DNA of 64,000 bases from Dermanyssus gallinae (GCA_003439945.1 QVRM01004803.1:62001-126000); one strand, 5' to 3'; counted from the first letter of the stretch, positions 43,280 to 54,165 are shown. A program made the numbers and translations. The notes: generated by a model not told the origin, from the letters alone.

Positions 43280-45520
43280 CAGCCGACACAATAGAGAATG
43301 GGACATGAGTTTCTCTCTGGCCCGCGGTACCACAAATACTGTCGCTCTGGGTAGCCGCTTGTTTCGTCTAGGCACCAAGGAAAATACGATATCCGCCGAT
43401 AGTAAGCCACGAGAGGTTTTAAGGCAAGCGTGGCCACTCTAAGGTCAGATATTTTTTAAACTGGTAAAAGGTAGAGGGTAAGGAACAGATCACGAACTGA
43501 CTCATATCGTTGTCGGAACAACGGCATAGCATTTTGGCATCACTTGATCTATCATCTGAGAATGCCAGGCTAAATGCTCATATATTACCAAACCGAGGCG
43601 CCTTACCGCCTGAGAACGCTCTACCGTATCTGCATCCAGTCCAAAACATTCAAGCAATTCAAGTAGCGGGAGAAGTTTGAGCGGGTCTCTCGGGAGAGTG
43701 GTCGAGACGAGGAGCCGAGGGAGGGGGTGGGGAGCAGCCAGGCCCTCATGGTCTCGACGCACCCTCACAGGACGGATTACAAAATGGCATCCCCCTATCC
43801 AACCGCAGGTAGACATGCGGGATGATATTCAGGGATAGAGCTGATTGAAGGAGAACGGAGACGCCTCTCCCACGGTTTCGATGTAATGCCAAAGTAATAC
43901 CGAGCCTGGGGGGGCGGGGAGGAATCCGGGTTTAGTGGGTTTGCGAGTCTCACACTAGTCACGCAGGCTGCTAGTGGCGCATGTGCATCATTCATTCCCG
44001 AAACCTCCCAGAAAAAAAAAGCAATTCAAGTAGCCTTCTAGCGGGTCGAGACACTAAGATATTGGTTTTGCTTGTATTCACAACCAATCCATATTTATTG
44101 AAAACCTTAACAGCTATGCTAACCAATTCAAATGAAGTGTAAATACCACCAAAAACATTAGCGGGGTCGAGCCGAATTAAGACTGTCGTGTCGTCAGCAA
44201 AAGCTATAGCCTATTCCAAGTTTTCGTGTTTCATTCTCAAAAGTATGAAGTTCAGTATTATCAGAAACATATAGGGACCAAAAACAGAGCCCTGCGTGGT
44301 CCCTAAACCAACATACATATAGATTGAATATATCCAACCTGTTACAGACCGAGATTTGTCTTCAAGATAGGTCCTAAACCAGCTTGCTGTAGAGAACGTA
44401 CAACTTTAGTGGGTCAAATCCTAAGTAAATTATCCTTTGTCAAGACAATTGAAGGCAGACGACACGTCCAGGAGCAGGCACACACAAGGCTGGTCCATTT
44501 CGGCCCAATCAACAACATGCTGCCACAGATGTGCAAAGGCTTATTCTGTCGACTGGTTCTTATGAAAGCCGAATAACTCTGACGAGAAGAAGTTAATATT
44601 CTTCGAAGAACGAGTTAAGCTCTGTAATACTAACTTTTCAAAGACCTTTGAAATATAGTCGATAACTGAGATAGGGCGGTAGCTTTGTCTCATTTGGTCA
44701 TAGTTTGTCAAGGCGGTGCCCATCTGTACACGAATTTAAAGAATTTATAATTTTATATCCAATCGTAGCGAAATATAGGTATAGTTTCTCGGCGATCGAT
44801 TTGGACTCGCTAATCGTGTGACCCGTGCTGAATGTTAGGATTGATGTTTGCTTGAAAAGCACCAGAAACGTCCAGATTACTCTTAGCAAATGTTTTATCA
44901 TAAATCTTGTTTACGATAGCCGAAGCGCTTTGAACGCTAAATTCGTATCTAAAGCGTCATAAACGCTGATCCAGGAGACCCGCCGTACCGAGTCAGAAAA
45001 TACAAAAAAAATGCGCCAATAATAATATTACTATTAGAGCCCCTATTTGCATGCAAAGCTACTTCGGGGCAATAGGTTTTTTGAAGGCTATTCAACTGCA
45101 CGTCAATGTGACTCACACGGCATGATTAAAACACAATCGCAATCCATCAAACCCGCTTCGTTTACTAGATTGGGAAGGAGGAAGGATAGGAACCGCTTGA
45201 ACATGACAATCGCGACTACACACAGATCGAAAGGATAGTATTGCAGAGGTGGTCTATAAAATTCCGACTTCTTCCCCAAGACGATCACTTATACAGGTAG
45301 TGATAAGATTATAGCCACCGATTCCATGGGTAGCCCAGATTCCAAGTCTCACTAGCGGCAAGTACGTCACAACCAGAGCCTTCCCAAATCATAAAGTCAG
45401 CAATGCATTCAAGCTGCCTCTGCTATAGTAGACCACCCGTACCAGCATTAGTGTGGATGGCTGAAAACATATTAACACCCAAGCGAGAGAGACACTTCCT
45501 GATATATTCCTCTGAGACTG
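43280..45520 (-). pseudogene. LINE relic (jockey/CR1-like) hosting a nested insertion
   Basis: In minus order: endonuclease start (about 45500-45300: GGLL...QRQLECIADFMIWEGSG, CDVLAASETW); pre-RT SKSIAEKLYLYFATIG (about 44800); RT fingers SYRPISVIDYISKVFEKLVL and FGFHKNQSTE (44541-44723); LLLDVSSAFNCLDKG (motif A, about 44450); TTQGSVFGPYMFL (motif B, about 44270); AFADDTTVLIR (motif C, 44184-44201); then thumb sequence ECFGLDADTVERSQAVRR and VIYEHLAWHSQMIDQV below 43652. Many stops. The 351-bp insertion at 43668-44018 splits the thumb. Confidence 0.78.
43652..44034 (+). mobile_element. Nested retroposed insertion with poly(A) and 16-bp target duplication
   Basis: AAGCAATTCAAGTAGC occurs at 43652-43667 and again at 44019-44034. 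Between them are 351 bp that start GGGAGAAGTTTG and end in a run of nine A (44012-44020, overlapping the second repeat). Near its 3' end GGGTTTAGTGGGTTTGCGAG matches the terminal block of the R1-like elements. Removing the insert makes the surrounding LINE frame continuous. It is thus a 5'-truncated R1-like copy, or a SINE using such a tail, that landed in the older LINE. Confidence 0.85.
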
Positions 45521-45661
45521 CGGAGCAATTCAAATAAAATTCATATATCGTATATAAAAAATAAAATAAGGTAACTACTTAAGCTTTAAGAGAGCACGTA
45601 CTATTGGTGTCAAAAATCTACATGCTTCTGGAAGCATTGCGCAGCTCTTGGGCATAACACT

Positions 45662-45663
<2 letters not shown>
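45521..45663. other. No gene seen
   Basis: AT-rich lead-in to a long TA tract. Confidence 0.4.

Positions 45664-45720
<57 letters not shown>
45664..45720. repeat. (TA)n microsatellite
   Basis: About 28 TA units. Confidence 0.97.
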
Positions 45721-45725
<5 letters not shown>

Positions 45726-46000
45726 TTTGCGATATATTTAGTGCTGCATTAATGCATATATCTGACTTCATGAAAGTCCAACGGCAGAGGCTAATATCCA
45801 CGCCAGGGTGCTCGCAGACAAGCCGATAGACGGAACCTCGTATAGCCGGTATGCTAGAGGGCTATCAAAAGCAGCATAAAATATAACAGGACAAAGCAAA
45901 AAGCTAGATAAACATGTATTTCTTGGAGGGCCAACATTGCTTTCGTGTCGGGCACTCTACGACTGCAATTCTAAGCAAGTGCGTTAAGTGATGATGAAGC
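45721..46000. other. Downstream region of the cysteine-rich peptide gene
   Basis: No gene recognised. On the minus strand this would hold the 3' UTR, but no canonical AATAAA is evident. Confidence 0.4.
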
Positions 46001-46249
46001 CTACTTGATGCTAAAAATAGTGTTTACAGTGCATGACTCCACTGACCTAAAGAAAAACGTCAACGGAGCACAAGAGCGGCTGCCGTATGGCCCACAGCAG
46101 CGATTGTTTTGGCATGTGCAAATACATTTTCCATATTCATATTTTAACTTGCAGTACCCCGCAGTTGGGCCCCCTTCTTTAGTGAACTGACAGAAGCACG
46201 GAGTCGCACATAACACAACGAGCAATAGGTTAAAATTCGACCTAGTCAA
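46001..46249 (-). CDS. Small secreted cysteine-rich peptide (putative host gene)
   Basis: 82 codons. An N-terminal signal peptide is clear: charged start, then FNLLLVVLCATPCFC, with likely cleavage just before Gln21. The mature part starts QFTKEGGPTAGYC and has seven closely spaced Cys over about 30 residues in the order C-x7-C-x-C-x-C-x4-CC-x7-C, with one more Cys near the C-terminus: the look of a disulfide-stabilised secreted peptide (antimicrobial, venom-like or cuticular). The last 17 residues follow a TTTTTCTTTAG acceptor-like string, so the 3' end may be spliced differently. A TATA box and initiator-like site lie upstream at fitting distances. I do not recognise the family. No flanking TE claims it. 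Confidence 0.45.
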   Translation of the reverse strand: MTRSNFNLLLVVLCATPCFCQFTKEGGPTAGYCKLKYEYGKCICTCQNNRCCGPYGSRSCAPLTFFFRSVESCTVNTIFSIK

Positions 46250-46290
46250 CCTGAGGACTGAGTATATGTCTCATAACAGACCTGCGAGAC

Positions 46291-46326
46291 TGGCACGTTT
46301 ATTCATTCAGTCTCTCGCGTTTTATA
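46291..46326 (-). promoter_or_regulatory. TATA box and initiator for the cysteine-rich peptide
   Basis: On the minus strand CTATAAAAC (TATAAAA at 46326-46320) is followed 35 bases later by an initiator-like CCAGTC (A at 46291). This predicts a 5' UTR of about 40 bases before the ATG at 46249. Confidence 0.4.
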
Positions 46327-46714
46327 GCGCGTATGTTTGCAAAACAAACCACCGTCCAGCACTACCTGTGACTCATAGGGAAAGTTACATCCGCTATGTG
46401 TCTGCTATGTGACATTAATCAGGCCGATAACGAAGGATACATCTTTGAAACATGCATTCGATAGCAATGGGCTTGTATTTATCTAACCAGTGTAACAAGC
46501 GCGACAGGTAACACGACGCCTCGTCTTTTATGTTATGAACCAAATTAACGTTGCTCAACAATCTATTCCCACCCCTAGCGCTGGAAACGTTACTTAACCA
46601 GAGATATTTTTCCCATATAAAGAAAGTGTAAGCTCTTATTTGCATGTTTACATGTATTCAATATCATTTGAACTTGGCTGCAGTAATGGCGCCTGCTTAC
46701 AAATTTGCATTTAG
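46327..46714. other. No gene seen
   Basis: Upstream of the peptide gene; no other signal recognised. Confidence 0.4.

Positions 46715-46791
<77 letters not shown>
46715..46791. repeat. (AAT)n microsatellite
   Basis: About 26 perfect ATA/AAT triplets, the only long AAT tract in the window. Confidence 0.98.
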
Positions 46792-46792
<1 letters not shown>

Positions 46793-47370
46793 TATTTTAC
46801 TGGGTTTTTGCTCATACCTATATACTACATATACTAAAAACTAATAGCGCTTGTAGAGAAATCTATAGAAGAGGCGTTTATTCAATGCAACTTTCGTTTA
46901 TCTTGATGACTGCTTTGATTCGGGCCCTAAACCGATCACGTGTCAATTTTAAAATATAGTCATTAATGTTTGCAAGCGCTCGCTTAATAGAGACAAGTCG
47001 ACGTAATTTTGTCGATATTAGTTAGGCTACGTCTCATAAACTACTCTCTACTAGGAAGCCACCAAGGGATTTGACGAAACAACATGTCTACATGTTATTC
47101 TAGATACTTATGCATTAAACGGCTCACATAGATGTTTCATGCGGGTTCGAATTTTTTGCTTCCGCAACGGGGATGTTTGCTGGATGGCAGGCTCTCAGAA
47201 TAATACAATTTGGCCCTCGAGGCATGATACAACTTCGAGTATCGTCAAATGTATTTTTTACCACTTCACATAATTCTGTGAGTCTTAAATAGACCTATTT
47301 TCGTGATAAAATAGACTTGTATATTATTTTAATAAATGGTTTTTGCATAGGACAAAACAACACTGTGTGG
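46792..47370. other. No gene seen
   Basis: AT-rich, no motif. Confidence 0.4.
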
Positions 47371-47445
47371 CGGCGTGGTCTAGGGGACGAGTGCGCTAGT
47401 CATGGTCGTCATCTAACGGGGTGCCGCCGGTTCGATCCGTGTTGT
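47371..47445 (+). mobile_element. tRNA-derived SINE head (putative)
   Basis: A-box GTGGTCTAGGGGACG (47375-47389) and B-box GGTTCGATCCG (47429-47439) at normal tRNA spacing. Acceptor-stem pairing is not evident, so a SINE head is more likely than a tRNA gene. A strong hairpin follows 50 bases downstream and may be part of its body. Confidence 0.55.
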
Positions 47446-47496
47446 TGATCAAATTTTCTCTGAGAAAGTTTCAAGCTCGTAGGGGACGAAGGATAG

Positions 47497-47542
47497 TCTA
47501 GAATTAAAAACAACCTTCTTGAAAAATGTTTTTAATTCTAGA
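47497..47542. repeat. Perfect 16-bp hairpin
   Basis: TCTAGAATTAAAAACA pairs exactly with TGTTTTTAATTCTAGA across a 14-nt loop. Confidence 0.9.
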
Positions 47543-48068
47543 TCGACTTAAGACGCATGCGCTACATCTCTATGCGCTTACATTTTAAGCGAAACCAGCT
47601 TTTGTCTACTACCAATCATCACATATAAAATAGCAGACAAAACGATTATGTACTACCGCCAGACCTACAACTGGGTCTAACTGCTAGGTCATTAGTGTCA
47701 AGAGTCTTAAGTTCCACGGCATTTTTCTAGCTGAGGTTCCAGCGCCTTATTTAGGAAGAATCGATAGATGACATGCGTAACCGTGTGTACCCAGAGCGGC
47801 GCTGCGTACACCACAAGGCTGTTTACTGCACCGCGTGGATACTCCATACAACAAGTATACTGCCAATACCTCCCCACATTGAATGAAGGGTTCAATATGT
47901 ACGTATTACAATACCAAAAGGTGTAGTAAAATAATCTATTATATATATGTATGCAATGCGGCCTCGGTTCGAGGAAGCGTGCAGAAATGGCTGGTTCCTA
48001 CACTGGACTTCCCGTAACACGTTCGCAGGGACCCAAATGTCATGGTCCGACCGTGAATGATTGATTAC

Positions 48069-48073
<5 letters not shown>
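47543..48073. other. No gene seen
   Basis: No recognisable coding or repeat feature. Confidence 0.4.

Positions 48074-48099
<26 letters not shown>
48074..48099. repeat. (TA)n tract followed by T-run
   Basis: About 13 TA units then a T-rich run to 48110; next to an R1-like RT scrap. Confidence 0.95.
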
Positions 48100-48107
<8 letters not shown>

Positions 48108-48109
48108 TT

Positions 48110-48345
48110 TAGGGGCTAATAATAGTTAGATAGTCAATGGATTCCGTGTCCCAGCTCTCCGGCGGTGACCAATATTGTCAGGTCCTCGGCATAGGCAACA
48201 AACTCAACCCCTGTTGAATGAACCCCATTACGACAGCGTGCTCATCTCCAGCATGCTGTTGTATGCTAAGTTGTAGGGTAGATCCTAGCACGGAATCTTA
48301 TAGTACACCTGCAGTCATCGTGTACTCTCGGGGGCTATCGGATGC
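48110..48345 (-). pseudogene. R1-like RT fragment with YAED
   Basis: The minus strand reads GVEFVAYAEDLTILVTAGE; YAED (48182-48193) replaces the YADD catalytic pair of RT motif C. Only about 70 codons are recognisable. Confidence 0.6.
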
Positions 48346-48401
48346 GAAAGTTGCGTAGCTACTCCCTTTTTCTCCACCTCATTCGGGATCAATAATACAC
48401 T

Positions 48402-48461
48402 ACAGCAACAGCATGAATTACATACGAAACCAACAACAATCCGCGACCACAACAACAGCAA
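48402..48461 (+). repeat. CAA-rich 60-bp segment duplicated at 49710
   Basis: ACAGCAACAGCATGAATTAC and the following CAA-rich sequence recur at 49710-49769 with only a few differences. Confidence 0.85.
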
Positions 48462-48479
48462 CAACCGCAGAAACAATAC

Positions 48480-48853
48480 CAATCACAGCAGCATCGCAGA
48501 GTTCGACGCTTTCTTCAGAATTGCAGCTTGCTTCGTTCCGAAATGGCATTTGGACGCGTTTCAAACGCCGCGTATTTTTACCTAAATTAACAAAGTTATT
48601 CACTACTTGGGGACAACACCCAAATCGACGGGAAATTTCGCGATCAGAGAGGCCGATGTCCTAATAAGCATTAATATCGTGTTTTAAAGTAATCCGATAC
48701 CCCAAATGTCGATGAAAGACTTCGCTGTTACTGTATGAGCATGTAGCACTGTAGTCTTTGCACGATTTGTTACAATAAATGCGCGTAATTTGGCAAAAGT
48801 TAACAAAAAAAAGTTTTAAAAAATGTGGCTTTATTTATTTTTTAGGGAGTGTA
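48480..48853 (-). pseudogene. Tc3-like transposon 5' end with transposase HTH
   Basis: Minus strand: a terminus starting TACACTCCCTAAAAAATAAA at 48853, then after about 190 bases DIGLSDREISRRFGCCPQVV and NFVNLGKN, the helix-turn-helix start of a Tc3-type transposase. The gene stops being recognisable at about 48480, where the duplicated CAA-rich segment begins. No opposite terminus seen. Confidence 0.6.
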
Positions 48854-49381
48854 TATATAAGTGTGTATCTGCTTTATCTGCAGTCGCAAAATGAGGCCGT
48901 GCAATAAATACCTACAATATTACATCCACGACTTTAAATCCTGGACGAGGATGTGTCTCAAGTACGTAAACACGTATTACTAAACACTAGCTGAAAAACA
49001 GCAAAAACAAATATTTAGGATGTCGCAATAGCAATACGAAGCAAGGTTTTGTCATGCTAATTAATTTAATTCAGGTGTACATTAAAAGGTATCGTTCTCT
49101 CTTGCTACTGTATAGGAATGCTAGTACCGCTTTTGCCATTACTTCTATGACTACTAGTGTGCTGGCATTCTGCAGCATGACGATAAAGCTCATCGTAGTC
49201 GTTACTCACAGTGATTTATTCATGAACTTCTTTGCGATAGCCGGGCCGAACTTGCGCGACGAAGCTAGATAGCCTTGTCTACTCCGCGGTATCTGTTGCT
49301 CTCAGCCGGACCTGAGCCACTCGTAAGCGGCCAGGCAGTTGCAGCCGGAGAATGAATATACGCAAGTAAAGAAAAAGTATA
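48854..49381. other. No gene seen
   Basis: AT-rich; the 72-codon frame at 49054-49272 is hydrophobic but unsupported. Confidence 0.4.
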
Positions 49382-49431
49382 CATATGTGCATGACTTCAC
49401 ATATATATATATATACATATGTGCATGACTT

Positions 49432-49481
<50 letters not shown>

Positions 49482-49500
49482 CATACATATATATGCACAT
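49382..49500. repeat. Tandem duplication with (TA)n expansion
   Basis: CATATGTGCATGACTTCACA followed by TA units occurs twice in tandem (from 49382 and from 49417), the second TA block having grown to 49476. A third inverted trace, ATATGCACATG, lies at 49491. Confidence 0.85.
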
Positions 49501-50500
49501 GTAAGAACCATCACACACACACATGAAAATATATACATAATTTTAAAATAAATACATAAATAAAGTGCTAAAGACGCTCGTGCTAACTGATGACGCGACG
49601 TTGATGCGTGTGTTGACGTGTGTGCGACTCTGATTGTATTCAACAGTTGTTGTTGCTGCACCAGGAGCAGCAACAACAACAACAACAACGATAGCATCAA
49701 GAACACACCACAGCAACAGCATGAATTACATACGACACCAACAACAATCAGCGACCACAACAACAACAGCAGCATTGACAAAACAATAGCAACAGCAACA
49801 ACAACAACAGTAACAACAACAACAACAGTAACAACAACAACAGTAACAACAACAAGAACAGCAAAGACCTCAGTAGGCCCCCTTCTTCCGCAGCTGTATG
49901 GCGCCAGTTCGCAGAAGCTGCAACAGCAGTTAGGGCAGCTGTGGTGGTGATGGTGGTGGTGATGGTCGTTTACATAGATCGTCATCGGTCGTATCACCAT
50001 GGCAGGAGTGCTTATGGTGACGACAGTTGTAGTGGCAGTTCTGGTGATAATGGTCGTTGATGTTGTTGTAGGAGTAGGAATAGGAGAAGGAGAAGGAGAA
50101 GGAGGAGGAGGAGGAGGAGGAGGAGAAGAAGAAGAAGTTATAGCTGAATCGTAATGGGAGTGATTGTTTCTGTTCCCGCTGTAACTCATCGGATGCTATC
50201 TTCTCTGGATAGACGTCACCGTCGTCATCGGGCTTGTTGTTGTTGTTGCTTCTTCAGTCGTCTTCACTGTCGTCCTTATGTCGTTGTTGTTGTTGTTTTC
50301 GTGATATATTGCTGCTGCTGTTGTTGTTGTCGTCGTCGTGGTAATGTTGTTACTGTTGTTGTCATCGCCGTCGTATGTTGCTGTTGTTGTTGTTTCTGCT
50401 GGTATAGACTGCGACTATGCACAGTCCACAGTGGTGACTGCTAAAGCTTGCACTATGACGACCCTGCCCCGCGCACTAGTTGCCGCACAGTGAGTGGTGG
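49501..50500. repeat. Trinucleotide-rich region (CAA/CAG, GTG, GGA/GAA, GTT/TGC)
   Basis: CAA/CAG runs at 49660-49860, GTGGTGATG runs at 49940-50060, a pure purine GGA/GAA tract at 50068-50138, and GTT/TGC runs at 50235-50400. The left CAA and right GTT blocks are complementary and could fold back. A 252-codon minus frame across it encodes only Pro, Ser, Thr and Val runs plus Ile-Tyr from the TA tract; I reject it as a gene. It may be part of an intron or regulatory region. Confidence 0.7.
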
Positions 50501-50899
50501 CTCATTACGGTGCTGTCTCGGGCAGATATTCGCGCGAGACGTATGGGCATAGATATGGCCTCACGACGTGGCCCAACACGTATGAAGAAAGCGACGATGA
50601 CAACGACCACGATAAAACTATTAGAATAAGAAGACCGAAGAGAAAGCGGACGGAAAACAGCACACAGCAAAAAAATCGAGAAAGTTGAAACAAGACACAG
50701 CATAAGAAATCGAGGAAATTGAAATCGAGGAGCAGCAGCAGCAAGAGAAAAAGAAAACAAAGTAGCGGGCGAGGATGCAGATGGCATTTGAAACAGCCGT
50801 TACAACCACGACGATTAGACCCGAGGCCATGAGCTGGTCTCGACCGAAAGGAGCCCGGTTGCCGACGTTGCTAATGGCGTTGCTACTGTTGCAGCGCTG
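50501..50899. other. No gene seen
   Basis: A-rich to GAA-rich sequence with overlapping frames on both strands, none with a motif. Confidence 0.35.
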
Positions 50900-51060
50900 G
50901 TGGTGGTAGAGGCTAGGCTGTGCTTTCAAACAAGCAGTCTCAGCGTCATCGTTGTTATTGTTATTGTTGTTGTTGTTGTTGTAATTGTCGTTGTCGTTGT
51001 TGTTGTCATTGTCGTTGTTGTTAATGTTCATGTTGTTGTTGATGTTCATGTTGTTGTTGC
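50900..51060. repeat. GTT-rich trinucleotide tract
   Basis: Imperfect GTT/GTC triplets; encodes poly-Val on plus and poly-Asn on minus. Confidence 0.9.
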
Positions 51061-51139
51061 AGACGTAATTCGCTCGATTCCTCCTGTGTTTTATGACGTG
51101 CGTGCACAACTAAGAGATCCGATAGTACAGCCAGCTAGC

Positions 51140-51330
51140 TAAAAAAATCCTTTCGGGGCTGACTCTCAGCCAAGATTTAGAGTCTATGGGACTGCTTTTC
51201 ACATTGCTTCATAGACGAACCCCCTTATAAATACGAATGTGCAACGGTAGGGCTCGAACCCACGCACCTATGTGTGTCCTCCGGTCGCGAGGCGCAGACG
51301 CCTGCACTCACCGCGCCACCGGGCTCGACA
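51140..51330 (-). mobile_element. tRNA-derived SINE
   Basis: On the minus strand an A-box TGGCGCGGTGAG (51318-51307) and B-box GGTTCGAGCCC (51260-51250) lie in tRNA-like order, followed by about 110 bases of unrelated body ending near GAGAGTCAGCCCCGAAAGG and a T-run. This tRNA-like head plus body is the standard SINE layout. No target duplication was identified. Confidence 0.65.
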
Positions 51331-52056
51331 CAGCCAGCTTTTACTGTCATACCACGAGCGCACGAGCGACTGTGCTGAATGTATGGCTGCTGCCACTCTG
51401 GTACCGGGCGGGCTAACGGATGACGCGCCAGGTTGCCGGCAAGATGGACAGCAAGACAGGTCACAGCTCTTGCCATGCCAAAGCAAGCTTAAGCACACGA
51501 CAGAGCTATGAGAAAAAGGTGATGGGAGTGACTGTGTTTGATCAAGATTGATGTTAGAGAGAGAAAGATAGAAAGGCGTGATCTCTCTCGGCGAGTCAAG
51601 TTGTTATGACTAGCCACGTCCGGGTGCGTGCCAGCGTTGTTGTGGGTCATCATTTTTGTGGTTGTTGTGGTTGTGTTGCTGTTGTTGTTGCTTTTCGTAT
51701 TGTCGTCGCAAGTCCTCCCCGCAGTCGCGATTGCCGCCACGTTATAGTGGCGCACCGTCGTCTGCCATTAAGTCTCTAATGGGTGCGCCTCATTCAGACG
51801 GGCTCGTTATCCGCGCACACATGCCCGCTAGGTCTCTGTTGCGGTCGGTCACCATGCGAGATGATGAAGAGGACAAATAAAAACGAACTGCTAGGTAAGT
51901 AGTGGGCAGCCAGTCCATTGCAGGCAGCCATAACACTTGCGGCGGCCCTTGACCCCTTTACCAGAAGTACCAGAGGAACCACTACTAAATTTACTTGTTC
52001 GTTTCCATGATGATTTGTTTTTCTGTGACCTTGACAAGTTTCAATGCAAATCCCAT
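51331..52056. other. No firm gene; one strong plus-strand splice donor
   Basis: CTGCTAG/GTAAGTAG at 51894 is a perfect donor, preceded by a frame reading MMKRTNKNELL. GTT-rich patch at 51655-51700. No acceptor or promoter could be paired with it. Confidence 0.3.
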
Positions 52057-52258
52057 TCAATGTGATGCAACAATTGATACAGTAGTGTCAGATGAAGTTC
52101 GTTTTTTGAGCTTATTACGCTGTGGGATTAACATAGGAGGCGTGTAGCCGCTGTTCTCGAGGAAGTAACCGGTTGTATTTGCACCGAATTGCATTGCGCC
52201 TTGAGGGACCACAAGTCTATCTTTTGTAGCAAGCCCTTGCTGCACGAGCAGGGAAGAT
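52057..52258 (-). CDS. Candidate terminal coding exon, unknown protein
   Basis: The minus frame ends in TGA after about 67 codons with a protein-like composition (KDRLVVPQGAMQFGANTTG, SGYTPPMLIPQRNKLKKR, TTVSIVASH). Directly upstream, a U-rich stretch ends in CTATAG, a plausible 3' splice site at 52259 giving a phase-2 exon start. No polyadenylation signal or partner exon was identified and I do not recognise the sequence. Could equally be a chance frame. Confidence 0.22.
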
Positions 52259-54123
52259 CTATAGAGTACACCAGTATACATATAGAAAAATGTTTTAAAT
52301 TGTATAAAATATGTCGAAAGAGAACAACACTTGGCTGAAAACTCTGCGATCATTTGTCAACACATTTTTTAACGTAACATATATTCAGTACATAATATGT
52401 CTCGGCGCTCGCAATAGGCCTTGAAGCCTGTGGTACGGACGCCGATTGCATGAACCGTCTTGTAATCCTAAGAGGGAGGCCTGAGCTAGAATCGACCGTT
52501 GGCGGCAAGAGCGATCTGAGATCACTTCATACTTTCATTCTTCATTAAGTATATTTAAAACCGTTTCTGTGCTTATCAAACTAAAGTGGTGTTTTAATTT
52601 GGAAAGTTAATGTAGTTGTGTTGTTGGATTTTTAAGTACTTGTTTAATATTAGGTGACATTGAATTAAATTAGCGTATATAATTTGCATTGGCAGTCTTA
52701 CAGGTCTCTTTCTTAAGTCTCGTTATTGGTAGATTACCTAATTGTTTAAATCTAGTTGACTAACTGTTGTTGAATGTTGGGGTTTGTCAAACTCATTGGT
52801 TTTAACAAATAACAGTTTCATTACAAGAAATCCTAAGCCTTTACTTAGAATTTGGAATTCGCATTCTTATCAGCAGCCAGCATTTAGAATAATGTCGCTT
52901 TAATATAGGAAATATGGATTCCAATATATCATTGCAAATATTATTGGCAATCATTAGTTAAAGCCCCAGACTGAAAAGGGCACTTGTGCTCAATCACACG
53001 TTTCGGAAATGGCTTTCTTTTTTGAGTAAAGTACAAACGAAAACAACTTTGATCGAAACGTGCGACAAATTTTGCAACGTGAAATGGGTAAGATACCTTA
53101 CCAGTTTCAACAGGTTCATCGACTCAATCAATAGAAGAAAAAAGCCCGAGCTTCACTTTGTTATTGTCCTTACTATCGAACAAGCGATACGCCGACAACA
53201 CGGTCAGCTCATAAACAAACGGGCCATAACTCTGACCAATGAAAAGAAGACACTCGGACTCTGGGGGCAATGTTTGTTATGGCTGAAATAGTTGCCTCGG
53301 GTCTAACTTACCTTGTATTTATTCCGCATGAAACAAAGTTGGATGCTGCTCGTTACTGCCGACCCCATGGACTTTTCTATCTGTGGTATTTTGATTGTGT
53401 TCGGTTATTATTGACGTGGGCAAAACTTCCAAAGGGTGTTGTTTCAGCTGCAAGCGAATGGTTCGTGGATAGGTAAAAGTATCTTGTGAATATGCTGTAA
53501 AAGCTTTAATCAGATCTGTCTCAAATCAACGAAAATATCGAGTGTTTTGTAACGTAACATTTTGGCTGCCGCACTTTGCAGCGCTGCGAGTACTATCCCT
53601 ATAAATCCCTTGAAGGATTGCATTTGTGCTGGCGTGCCGTGATTTGAAGTTTTATAATGAAAAGCAATTCGGGGCATTTACGCATAATACAAATAATATC
53701 CAAGACACACATATGCACAAAACGAAACAGTAGACTAGAGCGCCAATTGTATACGTGGGTACAAAATGTGTGAATTGAAACCTATGAAGCGTTTTAGTTG
53801 CCGATTGATAGCAGAAATTTGTCATCTTGGTCTGCGTTTTTTCCTTTCATTTAGGAGACCTGACTCACCAACAATGACGCCTACTAGTTTCAGATTCACG
53901 ACGTCGACAAGGCAACAAAGAAGAATTGGAAGCCCAAAAAAAGCATTTGCCTAGCGTTCACAGACGAAAGCCTGATGCGACAAAGTCGTTGTAGATTGCT
54001 AAGAATACAGGGCCATATAACATGGTTTACTGGAAGGCACATACATTTATTCATGACACCTCGTTTTTCCCCGTTTTGAAGGTGATGCCATTATATCCCC
54101 CAATTGCATATCATCTGAACACT
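52259..54123. other. No gene seen
   Basis: Frames at 52986-53291 and 53270-53476 lack motifs; the second ends at a GATAG/GTAAAAGT donor-like site, which may be chance. Confidence 0.4.
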
Positions 54124-54156
<33 letters not shown>

Positions 54157-54165
54157 TTGTTGCGG
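54124..54165. repeat. GTT trinucleotide repeat
   Basis: Imperfect TTG units. Confidence 0.85.

Noticed and set aside
49431..50189. 252-codon minus-strand open frame
   Set aside because: It consists of Pro/Ser/Thr/Val homopolymer runs from trinucleotide repeats and Ile-Tyr repeats from a (TA)n tract; no domain, and repeats of this kind keep many frames open by chance.
53270..53476. 68-codon frame ending at a donor-like GATAG/GTAAAAGT
   Set aside because: Donor match is modest, and there is no motif, promoter or acceptor partner.
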